In this document: piece by piece, positions 20,138 through 29,287 of the stretch | Numbering within the stretch: position 1 is the stretch's first letter | Layout: each line of letters begins with the position of its first letter | Origin: Microbacterium phyllosphaerae | Lineage (GTDB): Bacteria > Actinomycetota > Actinomycetes > Actinomycetales > Microbacteriaceae | Assembly (NCBI RefSeq): GCF_017876435.1 | Contig: NZ_JAGIOA010000001.1 | Span: 1,736,001-1,800,000, forward strand | Length of the DNA: 64,000 bases | Reading direction: 5' to 3' | Made by a program: the position numbers and the translations under genes | Notes under the pieces: model-generated | What the model saw: the letters and a program-made list of their open reading frames with translations, nothing else | Told to the model about the DNA's origin: nothing | Databases searched by the model: none

Positions 20138-20630
20138 ACGACGCGGCCCATTCGGCCACCCGTCGCGCGCTCTCCTCGTCCGACAGGTCTTCGACGCGGG
20201 TCATCACCGACCACCGGACGCCGAAGGGATCCCGGATGCTTGCGAATCGGTCTCCCGACACGAATGCCGACGGAGCCTCCCGCACCGTCGCCCCGGCGGC
20301 GACGGCCCGTTCGACGACGGCATCGACGTCGGGCACGTACAGACCCATCGAGTAGCAGTCGTCATCGCCCGAGGGTGCGGGAACAAGGTGATACTCGGGA
20401 CTCGGCTCGCCCAGCTGCAGGCGTCCGAGACCGAAGTCGAGGTCGGCGTGGGCGACGACGCCTCCGAACTCCGTGACGTCGACGACGCGGGCACCGAAGA
20501 CGTCGCGATAGAAGTCGATCGCCTCGCGCGCCCCGGGGATCGCGAGGAACGGGGTGAGAGAGGTCGCGCTGTGCGGTCGTCCGTCTGTGGTGTGTGCGCC
20601 GGTCGCGCCGGTCGTGTTCTCGGTGGTCAT
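20109..20630 (-). CDS. VOC-superfamily protein (glyoxalase/bleomycin-resistance fold)
   Basis: The 173-aa product has two beta-alpha-beta-beta-beta modules: LTPFLAIPGAREAIDFYRDVFGA, typical of PhnB/YaeR-like VOC proteins, and YVPDVDAVVERAVAAGATV, ending in FASIRDPFGVRWSV. These proteins bind a metal or small ligand for isomerase, dioxygenase or drug-binding roles. The specific role is unknown. The ATG has TACCGT six bases upstream on its strand, so it is probably leaderless. A low-complexity Thr/Gly N-terminus precedes the fold. Confidence 0.82.
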   Translation of the reverse strand: MTTENTTGATGAHTTDGRPHSATSLTPFLAIPGAREAIDFYRDVFGARVVDVTEFGGVVAHADLDFGLGRLQLGEPSPEYHLVPAPSGDDDCYSMGLYVPDVDAVVERAVAAGATVREAPSAFVSGDRFASIRDPFGVRWSVMTRVEDLSDEESARRVAEWAASFSAAPEDAS

Positions 20631-20714
20631 GTCGCCACGGTACGGATAGACCCGCATCGTGCGCTTGAACATTCGCGACAACCTCGCCACGGGTCTCGTC
20701 GTAGGGTCGAGGGC

Positions 20715-20948
20715 ATGGATGTCGATTACCTCGGGCCCACCGTGTCCGCGATGTGGCTGACGGTCGCGATCCTCGCCGGAGGATTCGCGCGTACCCGGAA
20801 CCGATCCGCATTGGTGTGGTTCGTGCTCACGGTCTTCCTGGGCCCGATCGCGGCGTTCCTGCTCGTGGTGTGGCCTCCGGCTGATCCGATCGCCTCGCCG
20901 TCCTCGAGCGCCGTGGGTTCTTCGCCGGATCGCCCGAACGGCGAGTGA
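20715..20948 (+). CDS. Small two-helix membrane protein
   Basis: A 77-aa protein with two hydrophobic helices: AMWLTVAILAGGF, then after a polar RTRNRS turn, ALVWFVLTVFLGPIAAFLLVVW. A Pro/Ser-rich tail follows. The arrangement resembles small phospholipase D-nuclease N-terminal-like membrane proteins, but no function is claimed. TAGGGT lies seven bases before the ATG (leaderless). Its TGA overlaps the GTG of the AraC regulator by four bases, so both are cotranscribed. Confidence 0.68.
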   Translation: MDVDYLGPTVSAMWLTVAILAGGFARTRNRSALVWFVLTVFLGPIAAFLLVVWPPADPIASPSSSAVGSSPDRPNGE

Positions 20949-21769
20949 GCGTGCGCCAGACGCGCGGGGTGCTGTACCCGGCACGACTGCCGGAATTCCA
21001 TCGTCTGCCGCCCGCGGCGAACGCGCGGGATCTCGTCGTCTGGTTCTGGATCCCGGAGTGGGACATCGAGCCCGGCAGATCGTCGAGGCAGGACGTCGTC
21101 GGCTACCCGGCGCTGAACCTCGTCGTCGAGCAGGGCGTCGTCACGCTGTCGGGTGCGACGACGCGCGCATCGCATCGTGACCTGAGCGGAACCGGGTGGG
21201 CGGTGGGCGCTCTGCTGCGGCCGGCCGCCGTCGCGGCGCTCACCGGTGACCCGGCGGCTCTCGTCGACGCCGAGCAGGTGATCGACGCCCCTGACCTGGT
21301 CGAGGCGGTCGATGCCTCAATGCGCACGGGCACGGGCACGGGCACGGGCACGGGGCATCGCGAACGCGCGGTCGCCGCGTTCTCGGACTGGCTCGTGCAC
21401 CGGGTCGGGCTCGTCGACGATGCGGCGCACCATGCCAATGCGCTGGTCGACGTGCTCCTCGGCGACGACGCCGTCGACACCGTCGAGGAGGCCGCGACGC
21501 GGCTCGCGGTGTCGGTGCGCACCCTGCAACGGCTGGCTCACCGACACGTGGGCATCGCTCCGGCGGCGATGATCCGGCGGCGCCGGCTCCAGGAAGCGGC
21601 TGAGCGGCTCCGACTCGATCCCGGGGCCGATCTGTCCGAGCTGGCAGCCGAGCTGGGATACGCCGACCACGCACACCTCACGCGCGACTTCCGCAGCATC
21701 CTGGGCATCGCTCCACGCACGTATCGCGGGGGATCCGGCGAGGAGCCCGCAGCGACCCCGCACGCCTGA
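20945..21769 (+). CDS. AraC-family transcriptional regulator
   Basis: This 274-aa regulator has an N-terminal ligand domain (about residues 10-110, with LPPAANARDLVVWFWIPEW as in DUF6597-type AraC proteins) and a C-terminal pair of helix-turn-helix motifs: DTVEEAATRLAVSVRTLQRL and DLSELAAELGYADHAHLTRD, ending in FRSILGIAPRTYR. A TG-dipeptide run encoded by a hexanucleotide repeat sits between the domains. It is translationally coupled to the small membrane protein upstream. It abuts a convergent APC permease (the stops share TGATCA), which is a possible but unproven target. Confidence 0.88.
   Translation: MSVRQTRGVLYPARLPEFHRLPPAANARDLVVWFWIPEWDIEPGRSSRQDVVGYPALNLVVEQGVVTLSGATTRASHRDLSGTGWAVGALLRPAAVAALTGDPAALVDAEQVIDAPDLVEAVDASMRTGTGTGTGTGHRERAVAAFSDWLVHRVGLVDDAAHHANALVDVLLGDDAVDTVEEAATRLAVSVRTLQRLAHRHVGIAPAAMIRRRRLQEAAERLRLDPGADLSELAAELGYADHAHLTRDFRSILGIAPRTYRGGSGEEPAATPHA
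21326..21354 (+). repeat. In-frame hexanucleotide microsatellite (ACGGGC)n
   Basis: Four perfect copies of ACGGGC and a partial fifth lie inside the AraC gene and encode alternating Thr-Gly between the ligand and DNA-binding domains. Copy number could change by slippage without altering the reading frame. Confidence 0.9.
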
Positions 21770-22996
21770 TCAGCGCGTCAGTCGCAGTCGGACCACCCTG
21801 GAGAGCACCCCGATCAGCACGACGGCCGTTCCGACGATCGACGCCAGCACCGGCAGCGTGTTCACGAGCAGCAGGCAGCCGAGCGCCCCGACGACCTGCA
21901 GTGCGCGGGGGTGGCGACGCACGGCACCGTGCTGACGGAACGCCGCGGCGTTCGCGATCAGGTAGTACAGCAGGACTCCGAAGGACGAGAACCCGATCGC
22001 GTCGCGCAGATCGGCGACGAGCACGATCCCGACCACGATGACGGCGATGACGATCTCGGCGCGACGCGGCACCTGTCGACGGTCGTCGACCTTCGCGAGG
22101 AACGACGGAAGATCCTTCTCTCGCGCCATGGCCAGGGTCGTGCGTCCGATTCCCGTGAGCAGGGCGAGCAGCGCGCCCAGCGAGGCGGCGGCCGCCGTGA
22201 TCCGGACGACCGGCGTCAACGCGGCCCACCCGGTCGATGCGAGCACGTCGGCGAGCGGCGCCGAGCTCGACACGGCCTCCCCGCCGAGCGTGACGACGAC
22301 CGTGATCCCGATCAGCACGTACACGAACACCGCTCCGCCGAGCGCGAGCGCGATAGCGCGGGGGATCGTCCGAGCGGGGTCGACGACCTCTTCGCCCATG
22401 GTCGCGATCCGTGCGTATCCCGCGAACGCGAAGAAGAGAAGTCCGGCAGCCTGCAGCACCCCGTAGGCGGTCGCGTCGGGGAGGGGAGAGGGTGTCGACG
22501 CGGATGCCGAGCCGAGGCCGACCGCGACCACGACGGCGAGCCCGAGGAGCGAGCAGACCACGAGGACCCGGGTCACGAGAGCCGTCCGCGTGATCCCGAG
22601 GCAGTTGACGGTCACGAGGGCGACCACCGCCGCGATCGCGACGGGCCTCTGCCACCCGTCCGGAGCGGCGTATGCCGCGAAGGTCATGGCCATCGCCGCG
22701 CAGCTCGCGATCTTGCCGACCACGAAGCTCCAGCCCGCGACGAATCCCCACCACGGGCCGATCTCGGCGCGCGCGTACGCGTACGTACCGCCGGCGACCG
22801 GGTGCACGGCGGCGAGCTGAGCCGACGCGGTGGCGTTGCAGTACGCCACGATCGCGGCGATCACGAGAGCGATCAGGATGCCGCTGCCGGCGACTCCGAT
22901 CGCCGGTCCCCAGACCGAGAACACTCCGGCGCCGATCATCGAGCCGAGTCCGATGGCTGTGGCATCGCCGAGTGTCAGGCGGCGGGCGAGGGGCAT
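21770..22996 (-). CDS. APC-superfamily amino acid permease
   Basis: A 408-aa polytopic membrane protein with about twelve hydrophobic segments. It begins LTLGDATAIGLGSMIGAGVFSV, the conserved APC helix 1 glycine motif, and contains LLFFAFAGYARIATMGEEVVDP, the APC helix 6 signature. It is likely an amino acid or polyamine transporter of unknown substrate. The ATG at 22996 has CACGAT six bases upstream, a weak leaderless match. It is convergent with the AraC gene with no bases between stop codons. Confidence 0.85.
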   Translation of the reverse strand: MPLARRLTLGDATAIGLGSMIGAGVFSVWGPAIGVAGSGILIALVIAAIVAYCNATASAQLAAVHPVAGGTYAYARAEIGPWWGFVAGWSFVVGKIASCAAMAMTFAAYAAPDGWQRPVAIAAVVALVTVNCLGITRTALVTRVLVVCSLLGLAVVVAVGLGSASASTPSPLPDATAYGVLQAAGLLFFAFAGYARIATMGEEVVDPARTIPRAIALALGGAVFVYVLIGITVVVTLGGEAVSSSAPLADVLASTGWAALTPVVRITAAAASLGALLALLTGIGRTTLAMAREKDLPSFLAKVDDRRQVPRRAEIVIAVIVVGIVLVADLRDAIGFSSFGVLLYYLIANAAAFRQHGAVRRHPRALQVVGALGCLLLVNTLPVLASIVGTAVVLIGVLSRVVRLRLTR

Positions 22997-23048
22997 CCCG
23001 TCATCGTGCCACGGCGCGGTGAATTCACGGTGTACTCGTCGTCGCAGA

Positions 23049-23519
23049 TCAGCCTCGTGCCGAGGTGACCCGCTTCTTCTCGCGGATGTAGACCTCGCGG
23101 CGCACCTTGGCGACCACATCGCCGTCACGGTCGGTGATCACCGTCTCGAACCATTCGAGCACCTTCGCGCCGCCGTGGGCGCGCTCACGTATCTGCGCTG
23201 CGCGTTCCCTGCTGACCTCGAACTCGGCGGTGAGGACGCCGCGGCCGGGCTTGAGGAACTCGATCTCGCCGCGGGTGTCCCACACCACGTGGTCGCGTCC
23301 GAGCTGGTGCATGACGAGCATGAAGAAGTAGGGATCCGTCATCGCCGACATCGAGCCGCCGAACGCGGTCTTGACGTAGTTGCGGGTGAAGACGTTGACA
23401 TGCAGCTCGACGGTCGCGTGGGTCCAGTCCTCACTGAAGCGGCGGACGCGGATTCCGCTGAACAGGTTGGGAATCCACAGGCTCATGCCGAGGGCGAGGC
23501 GGCGGGGAGTGATGCGCAT
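23049..23519 (-). CDS. DUF4442 hotdog-fold protein (possible thioesterase)
   Basis: This 156-aa protein resembles the DUF4442 branch of the hotdog acyl-CoA thioesterase superfamily: RFSEDWTHATVELHVN, then NYVKTAFGGSMSAMTDPYF, the region that forms the hotdog helix. It ends with a beta-rich segment carrying VYIREKKRV. It may hydrolyse or bind acyl thioesters. Activity is unproven. CACACT lies six bases before the ATG on its strand. It is divergent from the GntR gene. Confidence 0.75.
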   Translation of the reverse strand: MRITPRRLALGMSLWIPNLFSGIRVRRFSEDWTHATVELHVNVFTRNYVKTAFGGSMSAMTDPYFFMLVMHQLGRDHVVWDTRGEIEFLKPGRGVLTAEFEVSRERAAQIRERAHGGAKVLEWFETVITDRDGDVVAKVRREVYIREKKRVTSARG

Positions 23520-23578
23520 GAGGTCAGTGTGGACGACGTTGCGGGGGAGGCGAAGCTTGCTGGAGGGTTCCGACAGTT

Positions 23579-23597
23579 GTTATAGTTCTCCTATAAC
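23579..23597. promoter_or_regulatory. Palindromic operator, probable GntR (YtrA-type) site
   Basis: A perfect inverted repeat GTTATAG-ttctc-CTATAAC lies 20 bases before the GntR gene's ATG, in an unusually AT-rich patch that could also hold the -10. Size and position fit an autoregulatory site for the dimeric GntR regulator encoded just downstream. Confidence 0.72.
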
Positions 23598-23617
23598 TAA
23601 TAGAAATTGAGGACGCG

Positions 23618-23968
23618 ATGCTGATTCGAATCGATGCCGACAGCGCTCGGCCGCTCTTCGATCAGGTCGCGACGTCCGTCCGTGCCGACATCCTGACAGG
23701 GCGGCTCGGACCCGGCGATCGGCTGCCGGCCGCGCGCGAGCTCGCGGACGCCCTCGAGATCAATCTGCACACTGTCCTCCGTGCCTACCAACAGCTCAGA
23801 GACGAGGGCCTGATCGACCTGCGCCGTGGCAGGGGAGCGGTGGTCGCGGCCTCCGCCGCGCCTCTCGCCGAGCTCTCGCACGACATCGCCGCGCTCGTCG
23901 CCCGCGCCGCCTCCCTCGGCGTCTCTCCCACGACCCTGGCCGCCCTCATCAAGGAGACCGACGTATGA
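23618..23968 (+). CDS. GntR-family transcriptional regulator, YtrA subfamily
   Basis: The 116-aa protein is a winged helix with a minimal C-terminal helix pair, typical of the short YtrA branch. The motif RPLFDQVATSVRADILTGRL is followed by the recognition segment PAARELADALEINLHTVLRAYQQLRDEGL, then RRGRGAVV as the wing. TTGAGG lies five bases before the ATG. Its stop overlaps the next gene by four bases. YtrA-type regulators usually repress a downstream membrane or ABC cluster in response to cell-envelope stress or antibiotics, which fits the two membrane genes that follow. Confidence 0.9.
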   Translation: MLIRIDADSARPLFDQVATSVRADILTGRLGPGDRLPAARELADALEINLHTVLRAYQQLRDEGLIDLRRGRGAVVAASAAPLAELSHDIAALVARAASLGVSPTTLAALIKETDV

Positions 23969-24978
23969 CCCCCGAGATCCGCAGAGCCCGCACCGCCTTC
24001 TGGTGGGTGGGGGTGATCCTCCCGCTGGCGCTGATCGCGCTCGCGACCATCGTGGTCCTCGCCTGGCTCCCCGACGTGCCGGAACCTGCCGCGATCCACT
24101 GGGGTCTCGACGGCGCCGACGGCTTCGGCCCTCGGTGGACGCCCCTCGCCCTGCTGATCGGGCTCGGCGGCGGCACCGTCCTGCTCTTCGCGCTCATCGC
24201 CCTGTTCTCGCATCGGCTCCCGCAGGAGGGAGCCGCCGCGTCGATCCCTCAGACCCAGTGGTCGGCGACGGCCCGGTTGCTCGGCGCCGTCAGCCTCGGG
24301 ACCGCGGGCATGCTCGCGATGCTGGCCATCGTCTCGACCGCCGCCCAGCGCGGCCTCACGGATGCCGCGGATGCCGCGGACATCACGCCGTGGGTCCCCG
24401 TCCTCCTGCTCGTCATGCTCGGTCTCGCCGTCGCAGGCTGGTTCCTGCAGCCCTCGGTGCCGGTGTCGCCCGACTCGGCGGGTGCGGCGGCGACGCCGCT
24501 GCCCCTGGCCGATCACGAGCGTGCGGTGTGGATGAAGACCGTGACGGTGGCCACGACCGGCCAGGTGGTGCTCGGCATCGGCGTCTTCATCGTGGTCGCG
24601 ATGAGTGTGCTCCTCCTCGCACAGGGCGTGGCCGCGGGCTGGATCACAGCGGGAGTCGCCCTCGTGCTCGTCGTGCTGGTCTCGACCAGCCTCACCTTCC
24701 GTGTCCGTGCGAGCGCCGCCGGTCTCCGAGTGCGCTCGGTGGCGGGGTGGCCGCGCGTCGAGATCCCGCAGGCTGAGATCGCGAGCGCTCGCGCGGTGCA
24801 GGTCGACCCGTTCGCCGAGTTCGGCGGCTGGGGGTATCGGTTCGGGATGGACGGTCGGCGCGGGATCGTGCTCCGCAAGGGGGATGCCCTCGAGGTCACC
24901 CGAACGAACGGGCGGGTGTTCGTCGTCACGGTCGACGACGCGGCCACCGCGGCATCCGTCCTCGCCGCTGCCACGTGA
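23965..24978 (+). CDS. DUF1648-domain membrane protein
   Basis: This 337-aa membrane protein has an N-terminal DUF1648 module: a helix, then VPEPAAIHWGLDGADGF with the conserved P-x-x-x-x-x-H-W. Several further helices follow. A soluble C-terminal half contains VRSVAGWPRVEIPQAEIAS and VLRKGDALEVTRTNGRVF, resembling a PH-like domain. No enzymatic role is evident. It is coupled to the GntR regulator by an ATGA overlap and followed after 55 bases by a CPBP protease, suggesting a three-gene envelope-stress operon. Confidence 0.78.
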   Translation: MTPEIRRARTAFWWVGVILPLALIALATIVVLAWLPDVPEPAAIHWGLDGADGFGPRWTPLALLIGLGGGTVLLFALIALFSHRLPQEGAAASIPQTQWSATARLLGAVSLGTAGMLAMLAIVSTAAQRGLTDAADAADITPWVPVLLLVMLGLAVAGWFLQPSVPVSPDSAGAAATPLPLADHERAVWMKTVTVATTGQVVLGIGVFIVVAMSVLLLAQGVAAGWITAGVALVLVVLVSTSLTFRVRASAAGLRVRSVAGWPRVEIPQAEIASARAVQVDPFAEFGGWGYRFGMDGRRGIVLRKGDALEVTRTNGRVFVVTVDDAATAASVLAAAT

Positions 24979-25033
24979 CGTCGACCGTGCCCCAGCCCCC
25001 GTATCCCCAGCACACGAACAGGGAAGTACCGTC

Positions 25034-25984
25034 ATGACCCGCACCCGCGTCGCCGCCATCATCGCCTTCACCGTGCTCGCGTGCGGGCTCGCCTGGCTCG
25101 TGTCCCTGCCGCTGTGGCTGGGCGACGGGCTCGCAGAACCGATCGTGGGGGTGTTGCTGCCCGTGATGATGCTCACGCCCGCACTGGCGGCGCTCGTCAT
25201 CACGTTCACGATGCGCATCCCCGCGCCCGGTGAGCGCGTGCGCTTCCTCGGTCTGTGGCCGCTGCGACCGGCCAGGCGCGTGGTCTGGCTCGTGGTCGCC
25301 GGCTGGCTCGCGCCCCCGCTGCTCGTCGGTCTCAGCATCCTGATCGCCGCGGCGTTCGGGTTCATCCGGCTCGATCCCACGTTCGCGGGTTTCGCGGCCG
25401 AGGTCGCGAAACTCGTTCCCGAGGGGACTCCGATGCCGCCGATCGAGCTCCTCGTCTTCTCGCAGATCGCGATGATCCCGGTCGGTGCCCTCGTCAACAG
25501 CGTGGTCGCGTTCGGCGAGGAGCTCGGCTGGCGCGGATGGCTCGTGCCCGCGCTCCGGCCACTCGGCACCTGGCCGACACTGCTCATCAGCGGGGTCATC
25601 TGGGGGCTCTGGCACAGTCCGGTGATCCTTCTCGGCTACAACTTCGGCCGCACCGACATCACCGGTGTGCTCTTCATGATCGGCGGCTGCGTCGCGTGGG
25701 GCATCCTGCTGGGGTGGCTGCGTCTGCGCTCGGCGTCCATCTGGCCGGCGGTCCTCGCCCACGGGGCGCTGAACGCAGCGGGAGGACTCGTGATCCTCGT
25801 CGCCGCGTCGCAGCCCGACCTCGCGCTCGCCGGCCCGTTGGGTGTCGCCGGATGGATCGTGGCGGCCGTCGTGATCGTGATCCTCGCCCTCACAGGGCAG
25901 TTCCGTCACCAGCCCGAGCTCGCGGGCGCGCCGGGCCGGCTGCTGTCGGCCCCGCGCGGAGACCGGCATCCCGCGGCCCCTTGA
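25034..25984 (+). CDS. CPBP-family intramembrane metalloprotease (CAAX/Abi type)
   Basis: This 316-aa membrane protein has about eight hydrophobic helices. It carries the three CPBP motifs: EELGWRGWLVP (EExxxR), WHSPVILLG (HxxxxF/Y-like) and AHGALNA (Hxx-N). Family members process lipoproteins, peptides or bacteriocin-related substrates in the membrane. The ATG lies downstream of a weak GGGAAG site. It is the third gene of the GntR-DUF1648 set and probably shares its regulation. Confidence 0.87.
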   Translation: MTRTRVAAIIAFTVLACGLAWLVSLPLWLGDGLAEPIVGVLLPVMMLTPALAALVITFTMRIPAPGERVRFLGLWPLRPARRVVWLVVAGWLAPPLLVGLSILIAAAFGFIRLDPTFAGFAAEVAKLVPEGTPMPPIELLVFSQIAMIPVGALVNSVVAFGEELGWRGWLVPALRPLGTWPTLLISGVIWGLWHSPVILLGYNFGRTDITGVLFMIGGCVAWGILLGWLRLRSASIWPAVLAHGALNAAGGLVILVAASQPDLALAGPLGVAGWIVAAVVIVILALTGQFRHQPELAGAPGRLLSAPRGDRHPAAP

Positions 25985-26015
25985 CGCCCCCGAGACCGCG
26001 CGGTTGGCTGAGGGC

Positions 26016-26675
26016 ATGGATTCCACTCCCGCCGCCTGGTCCGACGCCGACGCCTACCTCGCCGACCTGCTCGTCGGCCACGACCTGGACCTCGAGGCGG
26101 CACTGGCGGCCCAGCGCGATGCAGGTCTGCCGGCGATCGAGGTGGCACCGGTCTCAGGCAAGCTGCTGAACCTGATCGCGCGCTTCAGCGGCGCTCGCCG
26201 GGTGCTCGAGATCGGGACTCTCGGTGGGTACTCGACGATCTGGCTCGCGCGTGCGGTCGGTCCGGAAGGTCGCGTCGTGACGGTCGAGGCCGAGGGGGAC
26301 AATGCCGCCGTGGCGCGGGCGAGCATCGATGCGGCGGGAGTCGGCGATCGGGTGGACATCAGGATCGGCCGCGGTGCCGACGTGCTGCCGACCCTCGTCG
26401 GAGGCTTCGACCTGGTCTTCATCGACGCCGACAAGGAGTCGAACACGATCTACCTCGACTGGGCCGCGAGGCTCGGGCACCCCGGCACCGTGGTCGTCCT
26501 CGACAACATCGGTCGCGAGGGCGAGATCGTCCGCGAGGACTCCACCGATCCCAAGGTGATCGGTACCAGGGACGGTCTGCGGATGCTGGGGGAGGACCCC
26601 CGCTTCGACGCCACCGCACTGCAGACCGTGGGGGCGAAGGGGTGGGACGGCGTCGCTGTCGCCCTCGTGGTGTGA
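26016..26675 (+). CDS. Class I SAM-dependent O-methyltransferase
   Basis: This 219-aa member of the catechol/caffeoyl-CoA O-methyltransferase family has motif I VLEIGTLGGYSTIWLAR, VVTVEAEGDNAAVAR, and the metal-binding FDLVFIDADKESNTIYLDWA, with VVLDNIGREGEI downstream. It transfers a methyl group from SAM to a hydroxyl, usually on a small phenolic. The substrate is unknown. ATG at 26016 is preferred over an upstream TTG. TTGGCT six bases before it is a possible -10 for leaderless transcription. Confidence 0.87.
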   Translation: MDSTPAAWSDADAYLADLLVGHDLDLEAALAAQRDAGLPAIEVAPVSGKLLNLIARFSGARRVLEIGTLGGYSTIWLARAVGPEGRVVTVEAEGDNAAVARASIDAAGVGDRVDIRIGRGADVLPTLVGGFDLVFIDADKESNTIYLDWAARLGHPGTVVVLDNIGREGEIVREDSTDPKVIGTRDGLRMLGEDPRFDATALQTVGAKGWDGVAVALVV

Positions 26676-26714
26676 CCCTCCGACGCGGGCCAGGGGCGTG
26701 ATCGACGGGCGGGC

Positions 26715-26720
26715 TAGACT
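26715..26720 (+). promoter_or_regulatory. -10 element of the enolase promoter
   Basis: TAGACT lies 55 bases before the enolase start and is the only TANNNT hexamer well placed in this intergenic gap. It gives a leader of about 50 bases that contains AAGGAG. Confidence 0.5.
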
Positions 26721-26760
26721 GGGGCGCGGATCGACGACGCTCCACACACCTTTTCTCTGA

Positions 26761-28056
<1,296 letters not shown>

Positions 28057-28109
28057 CTGCAGCTGAGACAGACACACGCCGCGTGAGCGGCACGTACGGA
28101 GGAGGAGCC

Positions 28110-28676
28110 GTGGCACGACGACCGGCTCCTCCTTCGGCGTCTGCGGGCCCCTCGCGGCCCGCAGGCCAGACGACGAAGGCGACGACGCGGACCGCAGGTT
28201 CGCGACCCTCGCGCACCGCGACGAGCAGGAACACTCAGGACCGCCGTGTCGACGTGCGCGAGTGGGCCTCCGGCATCCGACTCTCTGCCTTCTCCGTCAT
28301 CATGCTGTCGCTCGTCGTCCTCGGGGCATGGGTGCTCGTCCCCACGCTCGGCACGTTCATCGACCAGCGACAGAAGATCGCCTCACTCGAGCAGTCGATC
28401 CAGGTGTCCGAAGACGAGATCACCGCGCTCGAGAAGGAGCGCGAGCGCTGGGAGGATCCGGCGTACATCACCACCCAGGCTCGTGAGCGTCTGTACTACG
28501 TCAAGCCGGGCGAAGTCGTCTACCTGATCGACAACGACCTCGACCCTGCGGCGCTTCCGCAGCAGCAGGGCCCGGTCAGCGACACTCTCGAAGAGACGCC
28601 ATCGGACTGGATGCCGCAGCTGCTGCGCACCCTCACGGCCGCCGGACTCAGCGACACCGCCACAGTCGGCCGCTGA
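28110..28676 (+). CDS. FtsB/DivIC-type septum formation initiator
   Basis: This bitopic divisome protein of 188 aa has a basic, Pro/Thr-rich cytoplasmic N-terminus (about 55 residues). One transmembrane helix (FSVIMLSLVVLGAWVLVP) is followed by an extracytoplasmic coiled coil (QKIASLEQSIQVSEDEI, ALEKERERWEDP) and the hallmark RERLYYVKPGE. FtsB/DivIC links FtsQ and FtsL in septal wall synthesis. The GTG at 28110 is preceded by GGAGGAG. It lies 53 bases after enolase, as in mycobacteria. Confidence 0.9.
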   Translation: MARRPAPPSASAGPSRPAGQTTKATTRTAGSRPSRTATSRNTQDRRVDVREWASGIRLSAFSVIMLSLVVLGAWVLVPTLGTFIDQRQKIASLEQSIQVSEDEITALEKERERWEDPAYITTQARERLYYVKPGEVVYLIDNDLDPAALPQQQGPVSDTLEETPSDWMPQLLRTLTAAGLSDTATVGR

Positions 28677-28744
28677 GCGTCGCCACATCCCGCCGGGGCG
28701 AGGCCTCCGAGCATCTTCCCGGGCGTCTCCCGTACGCTGGTGGG

Positions 28745-29287
28745 GTGACCACGCCGCCATACCCCGCCCCCACGACCGCCGAGCTCGCTGTGGTGTCGGC
28801 CCAGCTGGGAAGGCAGGCTCGAGGCGTCGTCGGCATCGCGGCGCGCTGCTCGTGCGGAAACCCGACGGTCGTCGCCACGGCGCCCCGACTCACCGACGGC
28901 ACGCCGTTCCCCACGTTCTACTACCTGACGCACCCTGCGGCGACCGCGGCGATGTCGACGCTCGAGGCGACTCAGGTCATGCCCGAGCTCGCCGCTCTTC
29001 TCGCCGACGACGAGGACATCGCGGCGGCCTACCTCGCAGCGCACCGGGCTTATCTGAGCGACCGCGTGCAGTTCGGCGAAGTGAGCGAGATCGACGGCAT
29101 CTCCGCCGGCGGCATGCCCACACGCGTGAAGTGCCTCCACGCTCTGGCAGGTCACGCTCTGGCCGCAGGGCCCGGTGTGAATCCGATCGGCGACCTGGCG
29201 CTCGAGCGCTCGAGCTGGTCGCCCGAGCGGTGCCGATGCGACGACCCGGGTGCGGCACTGCGCGACGCCGAGGCGTCGTCGGCATGA
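28745..29287 (+). CDS. DUF501 protein
   Basis: This 180-aa actinobacterial protein has the DUF501 pattern: QLGRQARGVVGIAARCSCGNP, then FPTFYYLTHPAATAAMSTLEA, GMPTRVKCLHALAGHALA and WSPERCRCDDP. The conserved cysteines and histidines suggest metal binding, but no function is established. Its location after enolase and the FtsB-like gene is conserved across Actinobacteria. TACGCT lies six bases before the GTG, giving it its own leaderless promoter. The stop overlaps the subtilase ATG. Confidence 0.9.
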   Translation: MTTPPYPAPTTAELAVVSAQLGRQARGVVGIAARCSCGNPTVVATAPRLTDGTPFPTFYYLTHPAATAAMSTLEATQVMPELAALLADDEDIAAAYLAAHRAYLSDRVQFGEVSEIDGISAGGMPTRVKCLHALAGHALAAGPGVNPIGDLALERSSWSPERCRCDDPGAALRDAEASSA

